Positions 15,948 through 24,712 of a stretch of 40,299 nucleotides of DNA are shown here, piece after piece. Position numbers and translations under genes: made by a program. The notes beneath the pieces are model-generated. The model did no database searches. It saw nothing but the letters and a program-made list of their open reading frames with translations, and was not told where the DNA came from. Each line of letters opens with the position of its first letter. Position 1 is the stretch's first letter. This stretch comes from Verrucomicrobiota bacterium (lineage in GTDB: Bacteria > Verrucomicrobiota > Verrucomicrobiia > Verrucomicrobiales > Akkermansiaceae): positions 1-40,299 of the forward strand of contig RDZR01000051.1 of the NCBI GenBank assembly GCA_004294095.1. The letters run 5' to 3'.

Positions 15948-16871
15948 ATGGATCAGCCAACCCCGCGTGTGCCAACTTCCAGAACGGCTGTTTTCATCAA
16001 ACGGACGGCGAGCACCTTGGTGCTTTGGTCGTTGGTGACGGGCATTTTTCTTAGCCGCTACTCGTGGGCGTTTCTTGCGTTGATTGGCGTTCTGGTGGTG
16101 TTGGCGACGATGGAGTATTTTCGCATGCTCAAAGCGGCGAATGTGCCGTGCTTCAGGAGCTTTGGGGTGATCATCTCGATCATTTATTGCCTCGGCCTAT
16201 ATGCTTATTTTTTAAATGGCGAACCTGAAGTCTCATTTGCGTTAGATTCGTTGATGGTTTTCATCACCACGGCAGGAGCCTTCGCGTTGCAGATGCGCTA
16301 CCCGATTCGTGGCTCGGATGCGTTGATGGCGGTGGCGATGAATGTGATGGGATTTGTTTACATCGCATTTTTATTCAACTTCACGGCGCGGGTGACCTTC
16401 ATGTTGCCGGTTGAGGATGGCTCGAAAGGCTTGGTCAACATCCACGGTGCGTATCTACTGCTGTGGCTCTTGGCCGTGACGAAATTTACAGACATGGGTG
16501 CTTACATGACCGGCTCGCTGATCGGGAAACATAAAATGATTCCGCACATCAGCCCGGGGAAAACGTGGGAAGGATTTTTCGGTGCCTTGGTCTTTGCCCA
16601 GATTGCGGCGTGCGGCTTGTATTTTTTATTTCCGCATCAGTTGTATTTTTTCGGGCACGTGAAGCACGTGATTTTGCTTGGTTTTTTATTGGCGGTGCTG
16701 GCCGTGGTCGGGGATCTCGCAGAAAGTGTGGTAAAGCGGGCACTGGCAGCGAAGGATTCTGGTTCTATTTTACCGGGGATCGGTGGCTCGCTGGATTTGA
16801 TTGATAGCATCTGTTTCACCGCGCCGGCTTTGTATTTTTATTTGAAATGGATCGTCCTGCCCAACGCATGA
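15948..16871 (+). CDS. cdsA: phosphatidate cytidylyltransferase
   Basis: CdsA makes CDP-diacylglycerol from phosphatidic acid and CTP at the inner membrane, the branch point of phospholipid synthesis. The protein is strongly hydrophobic with about eight membrane segments. It ends in the family signature: ISPGKTWEGFFG, then VGDLAESVVKRALAAKDSG and LPGIGGSLDLIDS. I place the start at ATG 15948 (MDQPTPRV), giving 307 residues. Upstream in-frame ATGs at 15924 and 15927 and a TTG at 15909 are possible. The gene overlaps dxr by ATGA at 16868..16871, so the two are co-translated. The usual neighbours uppS and rseP are not next to them here. Confidence 0.93.
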   Translation: MDQPTPRVPTSRTAVFIKRTASTLVLWSLVTGIFLSRYSWAFLALIGVLVVLATMEYFRMLKAANVPCFRSFGVIISIIYCLGLYAYFLNGEPEVSFALDSLMVFITTAGAFALQMRYPIRGSDALMAVAMNVMGFVYIAFLFNFTARVTFMLPVEDGSKGLVNIHGAYLLLWLLAVTKFTDMGAYMTGSLIGKHKMIPHISPGKTWEGFFGALVFAQIAACGLYFLFPHQLYFFGHVKHVILLGFLLAVLAVVGDLAESVVKRALAAKDSGSILPGIGGSLDLIDSICFTAPALYFYLKWIVLPNA

Positions 16872-18034
16872 AGGCATTTTCCAAACGCCGAGTCGTGCTG
16901 TTAGGATCGACTGGCTCGATCGGCCAATCGACATTGCAAGTCGCGGCGGCCATGCCCGAGCAAATTCAAATCGTCGGCCTCGCGGCTGGCAGCAACGCCG
17001 CGGCGCTCGTGGCCCAAGCGCGGGAGACGGGCGTCAAGCACGTTGCGCTGAATGATGCGAGCCAAGAAGCATGGCTGCGCGCGCAGCTACCGGCGGATGT
17101 GAAGGTGCACGTGGGCGAGCAAGGCTTGATCGAGTTGGCGACTCTGACGGATGCGGATGTGGTGTTGATGGCGATTGTTGGCACGGCTGGATTGATGCCG
17201 GCTTTGGCGGCGATTGAGGCTGGAAAAGACATCGCCATTGCCTCCAAGGAAATTTTAGTCATGGCGGGGGAAGTGATCACCACCGCGGCGCAGAAGCGAG
17301 GCGTGCGGCTACTGCCGGTGGATAGTGAGCACAATGCGATTTTCCAATGCTTGGACGGGCATCGCGGCGGCCAAGCGGAGGTGGCGAGACTGATTTTGAC
17401 CGCCTCGGGTGGGCCGTTTCGCAAGTGGTCGAGTGAGTTGTTAGATTCCGTCACCTTGGAGCAGGCGCTGCAGCATCCGACGTGGCAAATGGGCCCAAAA
17501 ATCAGCATCGATTCGGCGACGATGTTCAACAAAGGCCTAGAAATGATCGAGGCGCGCTGGCTGTTTGGAATTGAGATGGACCGCATCGATGTGGTCATTC
17601 ATCCGCAGAGTGTGGTGCACTCGATGGTGGAATTCATCGATGGCTCGATCATGGCGCAAATGAGCCGCACGGACATGATTTTTCCGATCCAATACGCGCT
17701 GACATGGCCGCGGCGGCTCGCGGGCGCGATGGCACCGTTGGATTTTTCCGCACTTGCGGCATTGGAATTTGAGAAACCGCGGGAAGATGTGTTCTTGGCC
17801 CTCTCGCTCGCTCGTCGCGCCGGGCAGATTGGCGGGACCATGCCAGCCGTGATGAATGCTGCCAATGAAGTCGCAGTGCAGGCTTTCTCGAAGGGGAGCA
17901 TCCGCTTTCCGCAAATCTGGCAGGTTGTCTCGCAAGTGATGGACCAGCATGCGCCGCAAAGCTCCGCCGAGTTGCGCGAGGTGCTTGCGGCAGACGCGTG
18001 GGCCCGCGCGGCGGCGGCCATTTGCTGCGCGTAG
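16868..18034 (+). CDS. dxr: 1-deoxy-D-xylulose 5-phosphate reductoisomerase
   Basis: Dxr catalyses the first committed step of the non-mevalonate isoprenoid pathway, rearranging and reducing DXP to MEP with NADPH. The NADPH loop LLGSTGSIGQST sits at residues 11-22. Further landmarks are ASKEILV (usually ANKE), PVDSEHNAIFQCL, LTASGGPF, HPTWQMGPKISIDSATM with NKGLEMIEA, and HPQSVVHSMVEF. MPAVMNAANEVAV is near the end. These cover the metal- and substrate-binding residues. The start at 16868 gives 388 residues and an ATGA overlap with cdsA. The alternative ATG at 16847 would overlap by 25 bp and add seven residues not seen in the family. No terminator follows before the next gene, 86 bp on. Confidence 0.96.
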   Translation: MKAFSKRRVVLLGSTGSIGQSTLQVAAAMPEQIQIVGLAAGSNAAALVAQARETGVKHVALNDASQEAWLRAQLPADVKVHVGEQGLIELATLTDADVVLMAIVGTAGLMPALAAIEAGKDIAIASKEILVMAGEVITTAAQKRGVRLLPVDSEHNAIFQCLDGHRGGQAEVARLILTASGGPFRKWSSELLDSVTLEQALQHPTWQMGPKISIDSATMFNKGLEMIEARWLFGIEMDRIDVVIHPQSVVHSMVEFIDGSIMAQMSRTDMIFPIQYALTWPRRLAGAMAPLDFSALAALEFEKPREDVFLALSLARRAGQIGGTMPAVMNAANEVAVQAFSKGSIRFPQIWQVVSQVMDQHAPQSSAELREVLAADAWARAAAAICCA

Positions 18035-18120
18035 AGCAGAATCATGTAAATTTAAGACAAAACTGGCGCGTAGGCCACGTTCTATACCTGCGCTCATGAA
18101 ACCGACGCGCTCTAAATCAA

Positions 18121-18723
18121 ATGAAATCACTTCTTATCACCACCCTCGTGAGTGCCGCGGCACTTGCCATTTCACATGCGGCCGAGATTGGCAAAGCAGC
18201 ATCTGCCTTTACGTTGAAAAACGTGAAAGGTGAGTCCGTCTCGCTGGCCGATTTCAAAGGCAAAGTCGTCGTCCTTGAGTGGATGAATTACGATTGCCCG
18301 TTTGTGAAAAAACAATACTCGAGCGGCAACATGCCTAAGCTGCAAAAACAATATGCGGAAAAAGGCGTTGTTTGGCTCACCATCAATTCTTCTGCTGAAG
18401 GCAAGCAAGGATACTACGCGGCAGAAGCCATGGCCGCTCGCTCAAAAGAAGAGGGCAATGCCGCAACTCATGTTTTGTTAGATGCGGATGGTAAAGTTGG
18501 CAAGTTATACAGCGCCCAAGTGACGCCCCACATGTTCATCATTTGCTCCGCGGGAAATTTGCAGTATGACGGCGCGATCGATTCGATCAACTCCACCGAT
18601 GCGGCCGATGTGGCCAAGGCGGACGCATTATTCGCCAAAGCACTCGATGCAGTTTTAGCGGGCTCCGAAGTTAAAGACGCGAAAAATAAGCCGTATGGTT
18701 GTAGCGTGAAATACAAAGAATAA
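18121..18723 (+). CDS. exported redoxin / thioredoxin-like protein
   Basis: This 200-residue protein has a signal peptide ending near ISHAAE and an AhpC/TSA-Redoxin fold. Landmarks are FTLKNVKGESVSLADFKGKVVVLEW, C59 in NYDCPFVKK, HVLLDADGKVGKLY, a cis-Pro motif in QVTPHMFII, and a C-terminal GCSVKYKE with C194. The CxxC of thioredoxins is replaced by CPFV, so C59 would be the peroxidatic or reactive Cys and C194 a possible resolving Cys, as in peroxiredoxin-like families. It probably acts outside the cytoplasmic membrane. It follows dxr by 86 bp and is closed by a strong terminator, which also separates it from the convergent pilin cluster. Confidence 0.87.
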   Translation: MKSLLITTLVSAAALAISHAAEIGKAASAFTLKNVKGESVSLADFKGKVVVLEWMNYDCPFVKKQYSSGNMPKLQKQYAEKGVVWLTINSSAEGKQGYYAAEAMAARSKEEGNAATHVLLDADGKVGKLYSAQVTPHMFIICSAGNLQYDGAIDSINSTDAADVAKADALFAKALDAVLAGSEVKDAKNKPYGCSVKYKE

Positions 18724-18751
18724 TCTCCGCGCAATCAGATTCTAACAAAAG

Positions 18752-18780
18752 GCGGCACGTGCGAGCGTGCCGCTTTTTTT
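18752..18780 (+). terminator. intrinsic terminator after the redoxin gene
   Basis: GCGGCACG (18752..18759) pairs with CGTGCCGC (18766..18773) around a 6-base loop and is followed by seven T. TCTAACAAAA (18741..18750) sits immediately before the stem, the same arrangement as at the rpoC terminator. Confidence 0.9.
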
Positions 18781-18783
18781 GGC

Positions 18784-19491
18784 TCAATCCGCGCTGAGCA
18801 ACTTGGCATCTTGGAAGCTGATGGATTGCAGTTTGTCTTCGTGATCGTTGTAAAAAAGCACCACGTAATTGCCTGCGTTGCTTATCGGGATCGAGGGTAA
18901 CTCATCGCCGCCTTTCAAACGCAACGGGACATAGCCCGCAGTGAAAGAAATGGGCGCGGACGTCACCGCCATGCGTTTGACGGAATAGGGCTTCCATGAT
19001 CCATCCGTCTCGCCAAGTTCCACTTGGATTTCAGGATTGTTGGCAACCGAAATAAAGCTCGCCGCGAATTCGGTCTTTGGCGTGATTTGTTTTAAGCGCA
19101 AGATGCGGATTGCCCAAAATGCAGGTTTTTCATCCGTGGCAGGCATTCGCTCAGCGAAGGGGATCAGCGTGGTTGTTAGTTTGTCTTCTACTTTGACGCG
19201 GGTTTTGCCGGATTCGGTTCCATTGCGGACGATGGTAATTTCTTGAGTGCCCGTGGGAACTTCGAAGGCTCTGGTTCGCTGGCCTAGCTTGTAACCTTTT
19301 TGATTGGTTCTCTCGCCATTGATGCTTATTTCTAACGGTCCATCACCTTCGACCACGGCATTGACAAAGCGGATGAAACCAGCAGGTTTTTCAGCAGATT
19401 CTTGCGCCCAAGCGCTTGTGCTGGAGCCGATGTTAAAAAACAACGCAGCAAGCAGGCTGCTTGCGGAGGTAAGTTTAAAAATCTCTTTCAT
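18784..19491 (-). CDS. exported protein of unknown function, fifth gene of the Verru_Chthon cluster
   Basis: I chose ATG at 19491, which gives 235 residues with a signal peptide (MKEIFKLTSASSLLAALFF, cleavage near SAWAQ). A longer in-frame extension to 19722 only repeats, in another frame, DNA that codes for the upstream gene. The mature protein looks all-beta. A first domain (RFVNAVVEGDGPLEISING, TQEITIVRNG) resembles DUF4397-like Ig folds, and a second begins near AFWAIRILRLKQ. It overlaps the 3' end of the giant pilin-like gene by 17 bp, so it is translated from the same mRNA. A role as periplasmic or surface partner of the pseudopilus is plausible but not shown by any motif. Confidence 0.75.
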   Translation of the reverse strand: MKEIFKLTSASSLLAALFFNIGSSTSAWAQESAEKPAGFIRFVNAVVEGDGPLEISINGERTNQKGYKLGQRTRAFEVPTGTQEITIVRNGTESGKTRVKVEDKLTTTLIPFAERMPATDEKPAFWAIRILRLKQITPKTEFAASFISVANNPEIQVELGETDGSWKPYSVKRMAVTSAPISFTAGYVPLRLKGGDELPSIPISNAGNYVVLFYNDHEDKLQSISFQDAKLLSAD

Positions 19492-22400
19492 GAATGATTT
19501 TGAGTTGTGAATTTTGAATTTCGCCAAAAGAACTGCGGACCCCAGGATCCAAGAAGACACTATACGCTCGACGTGCCTCGGCAAGCACTTCCACTGATGG
19601 CACATTTCCAGAACGGTCCATTGTGCCACTGATCGATTGGCCGACGACCCAAACTCGGAAATTGCGTGAACGTAGGGTGCTGCCTTCGTAAACTCGGGCA
19701 AAGATTTCCTCTGCCGCGGCATCCGTCATTTGCAATCGATTGTTGTTTTGATTTGCAGGATAAAGATTTTTGTTGCCGAAAACAGGTTGGTCTCGCAAAT
19801 TTACGTTAGCATCTTCAGAGTTTATTTTCACGGAGGCCAACTCTGCAGCACTTGCAAATGGACGCTTGGCGATGATGTAATCCGCAAGCATATCAGCTTC
19901 TAGTGTATTGCCAGATGAGGCAGCAGAGGTAGGGGCGCTGAGCGGTGGATCGACGGAAGCCTTTCGAGCTGAGAATGATCCATCTGAAGTCTCGTGCGTC
20001 CAACTCGTCACTCTTCGGATTTGTTCGTCCTGGCGCAAACGCCCGGCTGCTAAGGCGCGAATGGCATCGCGAGTGGCGGTATTGATGTTCACTTGGCCCT
20101 CAATGCGAGCCAAGTTACCTTGGCGCTCGATGGCTCCGTTTGAGGTTGGCTTGCCGACGTGGAATAGATCTAACAGTGAAGCCGCGTGAGCACCGGGAGC
20201 ATCGAACTTGGGGTGCTCTGGTCGGCCGATGCGTAGGGTATTGCCGCCTCCATGCATGTTGCTGATGGTGTTAGTCCGTTCAACGCTGGGCCAAACGTTT
20301 CTCCTTGGCGGAAACAATGGAGGGCTTCTTTCGATTTCTGCGGTATCTGACCGGCCCGTCCCTTGCTGCCCTGGCAAATCAGCATACGTAGGCCTCCATA
20401 AGATTGGATCATAAACTAGACCAAGTTCGGTCGTGCTGTAAAAAACGCCTTCATTGGAAAGCCGATGTGGTGCATTTCTAGCATCTGGCACCGGCAAGGA
20501 GGAGTTGAACATTGGATCGGTCGGTAAGGTTGGTGAAAATTCAGTGCTAAGAACAGGAAAATTTCCGACAGGGGAATCGTGACCTCCATCAGGCCATTCC
20601 GAGGGGAGGACTCTTCCGTGTGGCCCTCGCTTTTGATTGCTAGGGTCAATATCATAGATTGTAGCGCGGCGAATATTGCGCCGCCCAGGGCTAATATTTC
20701 TATAAATGTTATCACTAAGTGGCATTCCTCTACGAGGATTTAAGCCAAATTCTAGATAAGAACTAATGCGAGGATCACCCATATTATTAACGTATAATAT
20801 CGATTGTGTAGAGCCGGTTTGTCTTATGCCGTAGCTATGTCCAGGGATCGCAGCTCTTGCGAAAAAAATAGGCTTATCTGAAGTTAAATTTTGAGGTCTG
20901 CGGACAATAGCAGGAACCCGCTGAATGAAGTCATTATTCCAGTATAGTGATATTCCTCTGAGTTGGTTTTCTTCTTCCGTATAATTAAATGTAAAGTTCT
21001 TGCCAAGCTCACCCTGCCTAGGAAAAAAATCAATCGTGTAATTGACTTCTGCCATTTTTAAAACTTTATACTCATCAGGGAGCAGACTCACTGAAACGGA
21101 AGCAGTTTTATAAGATCCATCTTTTTTAATGAGTGAATGTGAGGATTGGGTGGGGTCATCCAAAAATCTTGGGTCATCGAATGGAATGACTTCATCGAGC
21201 TTGGAGTCTACATCCAGCGCCATGTTCACTTCATAAGTGGTTTCCGCAGATCCTTGCACTGGTAAATTGGTCATGTTCCATAACTCAATAAATAATTGAA
21301 AACGAAATTGGTGAACATGCCGCGTGTCTATTTTTTTAGCGCCCTGGTAGTGAATATGAAGATAGATTTCACTAAGAAGAGGAAACCCATCGAGCCCTAA
21401 ATAATTACCTCCAATGGTTGGAGCAGAATCGGCATCGGCATAATCGAAGGCGTTCGCAGCGAGCGTGCTGAGGTAATCGACGGTAGGTGGCAAGCCACCT
21501 TTGCGATCCTCAAAGGGGACGAACGGGCCGGGTGGATCGATTAGACTATTGCGAATTTGATTGGCAAAGGAAGCCACGGCGCCAGAGCGATCTGGTTGGT
21601 TTAATAATTGGTTTAGATTGATCTTCACTTGGCCAGCGCGGCCCGGCTCGATCCCGGGTGCGAAGGGTAGCACTGGGCGTTCGTCGTAAGGCTGGGTTTT
21701 GGCGATCGTATTCATTTCGATGGCGGCAGCTTGCGCATTTTCTAGGATGCCGGTGCCGGCGTTGCGTTGATTACCTGCGCCTTCGCTATTCAGGCCGGAG
21801 GCACCGAGTGGTGACTCTGGGGTGAGCATGTAATTGCGGTTTCTGATCAGGCTGGTGCTGAGGTCGTTGGTTTCGATCCGGCTTTTTTCTGGATCGAGCG
21901 TAAATAGGCCGATCACGCTCTGTGCCGGTAGTTTTGAGTCCAGATCAAGCGGCTTGTAGTTCGGATTGGGCCATCTGCTGCGCATGCTGCCGTCTGCCAT
22001 TAAAGGCAAGCGACCGGCGACTTCGGGATTGATTTTTCCCTGCATATCTTCCACAAAGTAGGCGTATCTTGAAATGACTTGCCCAGGATTTGCTGGATCG
22101 GTGACGTATCTCCAGTTGACTTTCACTGGGTCCATCCACGGTAGGGTGGTGAGCTTGGCGACGTTTTTTTCAGTTCTAAGATTGAGGAAATTTTCTGCAA
22201 GCGGGGGCTTGAGTTCTTGTTGGGTCACGGCTGCCATCTCCGCGCCGAAGAGTGGGGTGAGTTTATATTCGTATGCATCACCGCCGCCACTGCTAGGGCT
22301 TCCTTTGGCGATAAAAAGGTATGGAACTCGCTTCACGTCATCAATTCTGAATTGCGAATCATTTGCTTCTTCTTCCTCTTCTCTATTGAACTCTCGGCTG

Positions 22401-22645
22401 ACGATGTAAAAATCGTCGTTCTCAGCGTATGTTTTGAAGATGCCACGGAGTTCTTCGATGCTGATGGTGGTGGCCATTTCAGCCCGGCGTTGATCGACGA
22501 AGGAGCGCGCGCTTGAGCGCTCGATGCCGGTGATCAGCATCGAGCCGACGGCCATGATCATCAGGGCCGCAATGACGATGATGACGGTGGGCAGGGCAAA
22601 ACCTCGCGGCCTCCGGCATGAATGGATGGATGGAAGGTAATTCAT
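19475..22645 (-). CDS. Verru_Chthon cassette protein A, GspK-like giant pilin-related protein
   Basis: At 1056 residues this is far longer than GspK of type II secretion (about 320). It begins with a prepilin-like N-terminus: basic leader, RG, then FALPTVIIVIAALMIMAVG. The Glu normally at mature position 5 is absent, as in GspK. Further on it has a GspK-like helix-hairpin-helix segment, VNINTATRDAIRALAAG. The middle region contains many beta-type and low-similarity segments. The match to the family known as Verru_Chthon cassette protein A rests on length, N-terminus and cassette order. Ten bp separate it from the preceding GspJ-like gene. GspK caps the pseudopilus tip in other systems, so this one may form an enlarged tip or surface adhesin. 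Confidence 0.85.
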   Translation of the reverse strand: MNYLPSIHSCRRPRGFALPTVIIVIAALMIMAVGSMLITGIERSSARSFVDQRRAEMATTISIEELRGIFKTYAENDDFYIVSREFNREEEEEANDSQFRIDDVKRVPYLFIAKGSPSSGGGDAYEYKLTPLFGAEMAAVTQQELKPPLAENFLNLRTEKNVAKLTTLPWMDPVKVNWRYVTDPANPGQVISRYAYFVEDMQGKINPEVAGRLPLMADGSMRSRWPNPNYKPLDLDSKLPAQSVIGLFTLDPEKSRIETNDLSTSLIRNRNYMLTPESPLGASGLNSEGAGNQRNAGTGILENAQAAAIEMNTIAKTQPYDERPVLPFAPGIEPGRAGQVKINLNQLLNQPDRSGAVASFANQIRNSLIDPPGPFVPFEDRKGGLPPTVDYLSTLAANAFDYADADSAPTIGGNYLGLDGFPLLSEIYLHIHYQGAKKIDTRHVHQFRFQLFIELWNMTNLPVQGSAETTYEVNMALDVDSKLDEVIPFDDPRFLDDPTQSSHSLIKKDGSYKTASVSVSLLPDEYKVLKMAEVNYTIDFFPRQGELGKNFTFNYTEEENQLRGISLYWNNDFIQRVPAIVRRPQNLTSDKPIFFARAAIPGHSYGIRQTGSTQSILYVNNMGDPRISSYLEFGLNPRRGMPLSDNIYRNISPGRRNIRRATIYDIDPSNQKRGPHGRVLPSEWPDGGHDSPVGNFPVLSTEFSPTLPTDPMFNSSLPVPDARNAPHRLSNEGVFYSTTELGLVYDPILWRPTYADLPGQQGTGRSDTAEIERSPPLFPPRRNVWPSVERTNTISNMHGGGNTLRIGRPEHPKFDAPGAHAASLLDLFHVGKPTSNGAIERQGNLARIEGQVNINTATRDAIRALAAGRLRQDEQIRRVTSWTHETSDGSFSARKASVDPPLSAPTSAASSGNTLEADMLADYIIAKRPFASAAELASVKINSEDANVNLRDQPVFGNKNLYPANQNNNRLQMTDAAAEEIFARVYEGSTLRSRNFRVWVVGQSISGTMDRSGNVPSVEVLAEARRAYSVFLDPGVRSSFGEIQNSQLKIIHERDF

Positions 22646-22655
22646 GAAGCGAAAA

Positions 22656-23411
22656 TTAGGAAGCTGAGTTGCCGAAGCGGATGAAAGCTTTGAAGGTCTC
22701 TAAATCTTTGTTTTCTGAAATCTTGGATGACTGTCCCAGAAATGGGCTGGAATTCCAATCGTTCGTAGAATTGAGCCGCGACATGAGGCTGCGGCTTGCG
22801 ACGGTGAGAGTGATTTCTAGCAAATCTGGCGGGGTGGTTGGATTGGGTTGCCAATCGGTGAGTGCGCCTGTGTTGGTGCGCACGCGCGGAATGACTTTGA
22901 AGCTGACGACGCCAAAGGCGATCGGCTCATCCAATGTTCCTTGAGGTGCAAATAACTGATCTTGCACGCTATTATCGCTGCGCAGAGCCGAGAACGTCTG
23001 GCGGCTATTGCGGAAGCCGCGCATCAGGCAGCGCACCACTTTGCCGTTGTGGCTGATGTCCGCAATGTAATAACTTACTGCACACAAATCACCGACGAAA
23101 TCGGCAGAATCTTGTGACGCTTCCGGTAAAGATGTGAGAAATCCGAGTTTTGTTTTCGTCCAAGCTTCTGGATTTTCGGTTTGAATGAGTAGGTCTTTCT
23201 GAAAGACGGCGGCACTCAAGTCTTGCTGTAAGGTGGTGAAGACGGCACGCCCTTCGCGCTCGCTTGCGACGTTATTGCCAACGCGTGAGTAACTTTCTCC
23301 GCTGGTGCCAAGCATGCCGGCAGCAAGCAGCAAAACGATTGAGCCAATGGCCATCGAAAACATCAACTCCACGAGTGTGAAGCCGCCTTGAGTCGAACGG
23401 GAAGCGATCAC
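22656..23411 (-). CDS. Verru_Chthon cassette protein C, GspJ-like prepilin
   Basis: A 251-residue pseudopilin. The class III signal is textbook: MIASRSTQGG, cleaved before FTLVELMFSMAIG, with the Glu at mature position 5. The mature domain contains EGRAVFTTLQQDLSAAVF, matching the GspJ-type helix-then-strand start, and ends FKAFIRFGNSAS. It overlaps the previous gene by 4 bp and precedes the giant GspK-like gene by 10 bp. Processing would need a prepilin peptidase (PilD) encoded elsewhere. The position in the cassette mirrors gspJ between gspI and gspK. Confidence 0.88.
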   Translation of the reverse strand: MIASRSTQGGFTLVELMFSMAIGSIVLLLAAGMLGTSGESYSRVGNNVASEREGRAVFTTLQQDLSAAVFQKDLLIQTENPEAWTKTKLGFLTSLPEASQDSADFVGDLCAVSYYIADISHNGKVVRCLMRGFRNSRQTFSALRSDNSVQDQLFAPQGTLDEPIAFGVVSFKVIPRVRTNTGALTDWQPNPTTPPDLLEITLTVASRSLMSRLNSTNDWNSSPFLGQSSKISENKDLETFKAFIRFGNSAS

Positions 23412-23965
23412 GGGTTAGAAGAAGCTGGAGGAGCGGGAATCAGCGAGTGAAACTTGACTAGCTGGCGGCGTGCTTGGGGAGCACTCGCTGGATATTCAAT
23501 GGTGATGGTCAAGGGCAACATCGGCACGGCTGTTCTTGTTTGAGGATTGTTGTCAGTCCGAGGTAGTGATGTTTTAATGTTAGCGATGTAACGCACTTCG
23601 CTATTGCCGATTTTAGAGGTGCCAGAGGCATAATCGCCATCGCTGATGCGCCCGATCAACTCGCCTTGTGAGCTGAAGCCAAGTGCCCAAATTTGGCCTC
23701 CAGTCGGCAATGCATCACCTACTTTTGTGGCTGGAAAATAGACTGATTTGCCCAACCTCGAAGCTTCGATTTCTTCCAAACAAATCGGCACAAGCCATGA
23801 AGTGCGAGTTTCTGCTTCGGAGGAAACACTGGTTTTCCCGGACTCTGCGATGGCACCAAAAACAAGCGGAATGGCCACTGCGAGAATGCCCATGGCAATC
23901 ACGACTTCCACGAGTGATGCGCCGCGATGATGAGGTTGGTAGTTTTTTCGGTAAGGAAAATTCAT
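23408..23965 (-). CDS. Verru_Chthon cassette protein B, GspI-like prepilin
   Basis: A 185-residue protein with a class III signal: basic leader ending HHRG, then ASLVEVVIAMGILAVA, with Glu at mature position 5. The mature part includes WLVPICLEEIEASRLGK and, near the end, a strand PLTITIEYPASAP typical of GspI-like minor pilins. It overlaps both neighbours by 4 bp (ATGA type), so the three small pilin genes are translationally coupled. It fits the Verru_Chthon B family by length, N-terminus and position. Confidence 0.86.
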   Translation of the reverse strand: MNFPYRKNYQPHHRGASLVEVVIAMGILAVAIPLVFGAIAESGKTSVSSEAETRTSWLVPICLEEIEASRLGKSVYFPATKVGDALPTGGQIWALGFSSQGELIGRISDGDYASGTSKIGNSEVRYIANIKTSLPRTDNNPQTRTAVPMLPLTITIEYPASAPQARRQLVKFHSLIPAPPASSNP

Positions 23966-24636
23966 GGCATCAAGAATGGGCGGGCTGTGATGCGCCCTAA
24001 TTTTACACGTGTTTCTGGCAGCGGCGATCCATCATTGGGTGCATTGACCACTGGCCGGTTATCGCGGTAGGTTCCGGCAGCGATACGGAGGATCAGCGGC
24101 GTCGAGCCAGCCGGATATGTCAAGCGGCCGCGGCTATTAAAAACCAATGCATGCACGGTGATGCTTTCGCGAGTCGCGCCCCGCTTGTAGGTGATGGGAA
24201 TTTGCGCCGCGTCCATCGGATTAGACATCCCGTCATATTGACCTGAGCCTAAAATGATGCCAGTATTAAAAGATCTCCAGCGCTGGAGTTGGGTATGGGG
24301 CACCCTCTCGGTCTCTTTCTCGGTCGGGTCCGTTTCATTGACGCTAAACATGCCGATGCGCAGCTGATTGTCCGTCCTGCCTAGCGGTAAATCATTTGGC
24401 TCTAAAATGGCAAGTATCACATCTCTGCGCGTGACCATCGCTTGATAGCGCGCTTGCTCGATCATGCCGATGAGCATCTCGGTGCCTGCGCGGCGAGATT
24501 GGGCACCCGTGTCCTTCAACAAGCTAATTCCCGACACCATCAAAATGGAAACAATCGCCACCACCGTCAGCATTTCAATCAAAGTGAATGCTGGCCGATT
24601 GCGCTTAGTTCGGGGCGCTCGATGGAGATGATTCAT
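23962..24636 (-). CDS. Verru_Chthon cassette protein D, GspH-like prepilin
   Basis: First gene of the cassette, 224 residues. Its N-terminus reads KRNRPA, then FTLIEMLTVVAIVSILMVSG. The hydrophobic helix and Glu5 are classic, but position -1 is Ala instead of the near-invariant Gly, which may slow or change processing by prepilin peptidase. The GspH-like part follows (LIGMIEQARYQAMVTRRDVILAI). It starts about 20 bases downstream of the transcription start expected from a consensus sigma-54 promoter at 24667..24684. The gene order D-B-C-A corresponds to gspH-I-J-K. Confidence 0.87.
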   Translation of the reverse strand: MNHLHRAPRTKRNRPAFTLIEMLTVVAIVSILMVSGISLLKDTGAQSRRAGTEMLIGMIEQARYQAMVTRRDVILAILEPNDLPLGRTDNQLRIGMFSVNETDPTEKETERVPHTQLQRWRSFNTGIILGSGQYDGMSNPMDAAQIPITYKRGATRESITVHALVFNSRGRLTYPAGSTPLILRIAAGTYRDNRPVVNAPNDGSPLPETRVKLGRITARPFLMP

Positions 24637-24666
24637 ACGCTTCTAATGTCCGCTTTTGCGATGTGG

Positions 24667-24684
24667 TTGCAACATTCGTGCCAA
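24667..24684 (-). promoter_or_regulatory. consensus sigma-54 (-24/-12) promoter of the Verru_Chthon cassette
   Basis: The minus strand reads TTGGCACGAATGTTGCAA, which fits the sigma-54 consensus TGGCACG-N4-TTGC(A/T) at every fixed position. Expected transcription start is near 24657, leaving about 20 bases to the ATG at 24636. Sigma-54 promoters need an activator ATPase, so the pilin operon should be switched by an NtrC-type regulator. Type IV pilin genes in other bacteria are often controlled this way. Confidence 0.82.
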
Positions 24685-24712
24685 CACTTAGTAAACACAT
24701 CCAACGTTCCAT

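Noticed and set aside
19492-19722. N-terminal extension of the 235-aa exported protein
   Set aside because: It would bury the signal peptide behind 77 residues encoded over the giant pilin gene in another frame.
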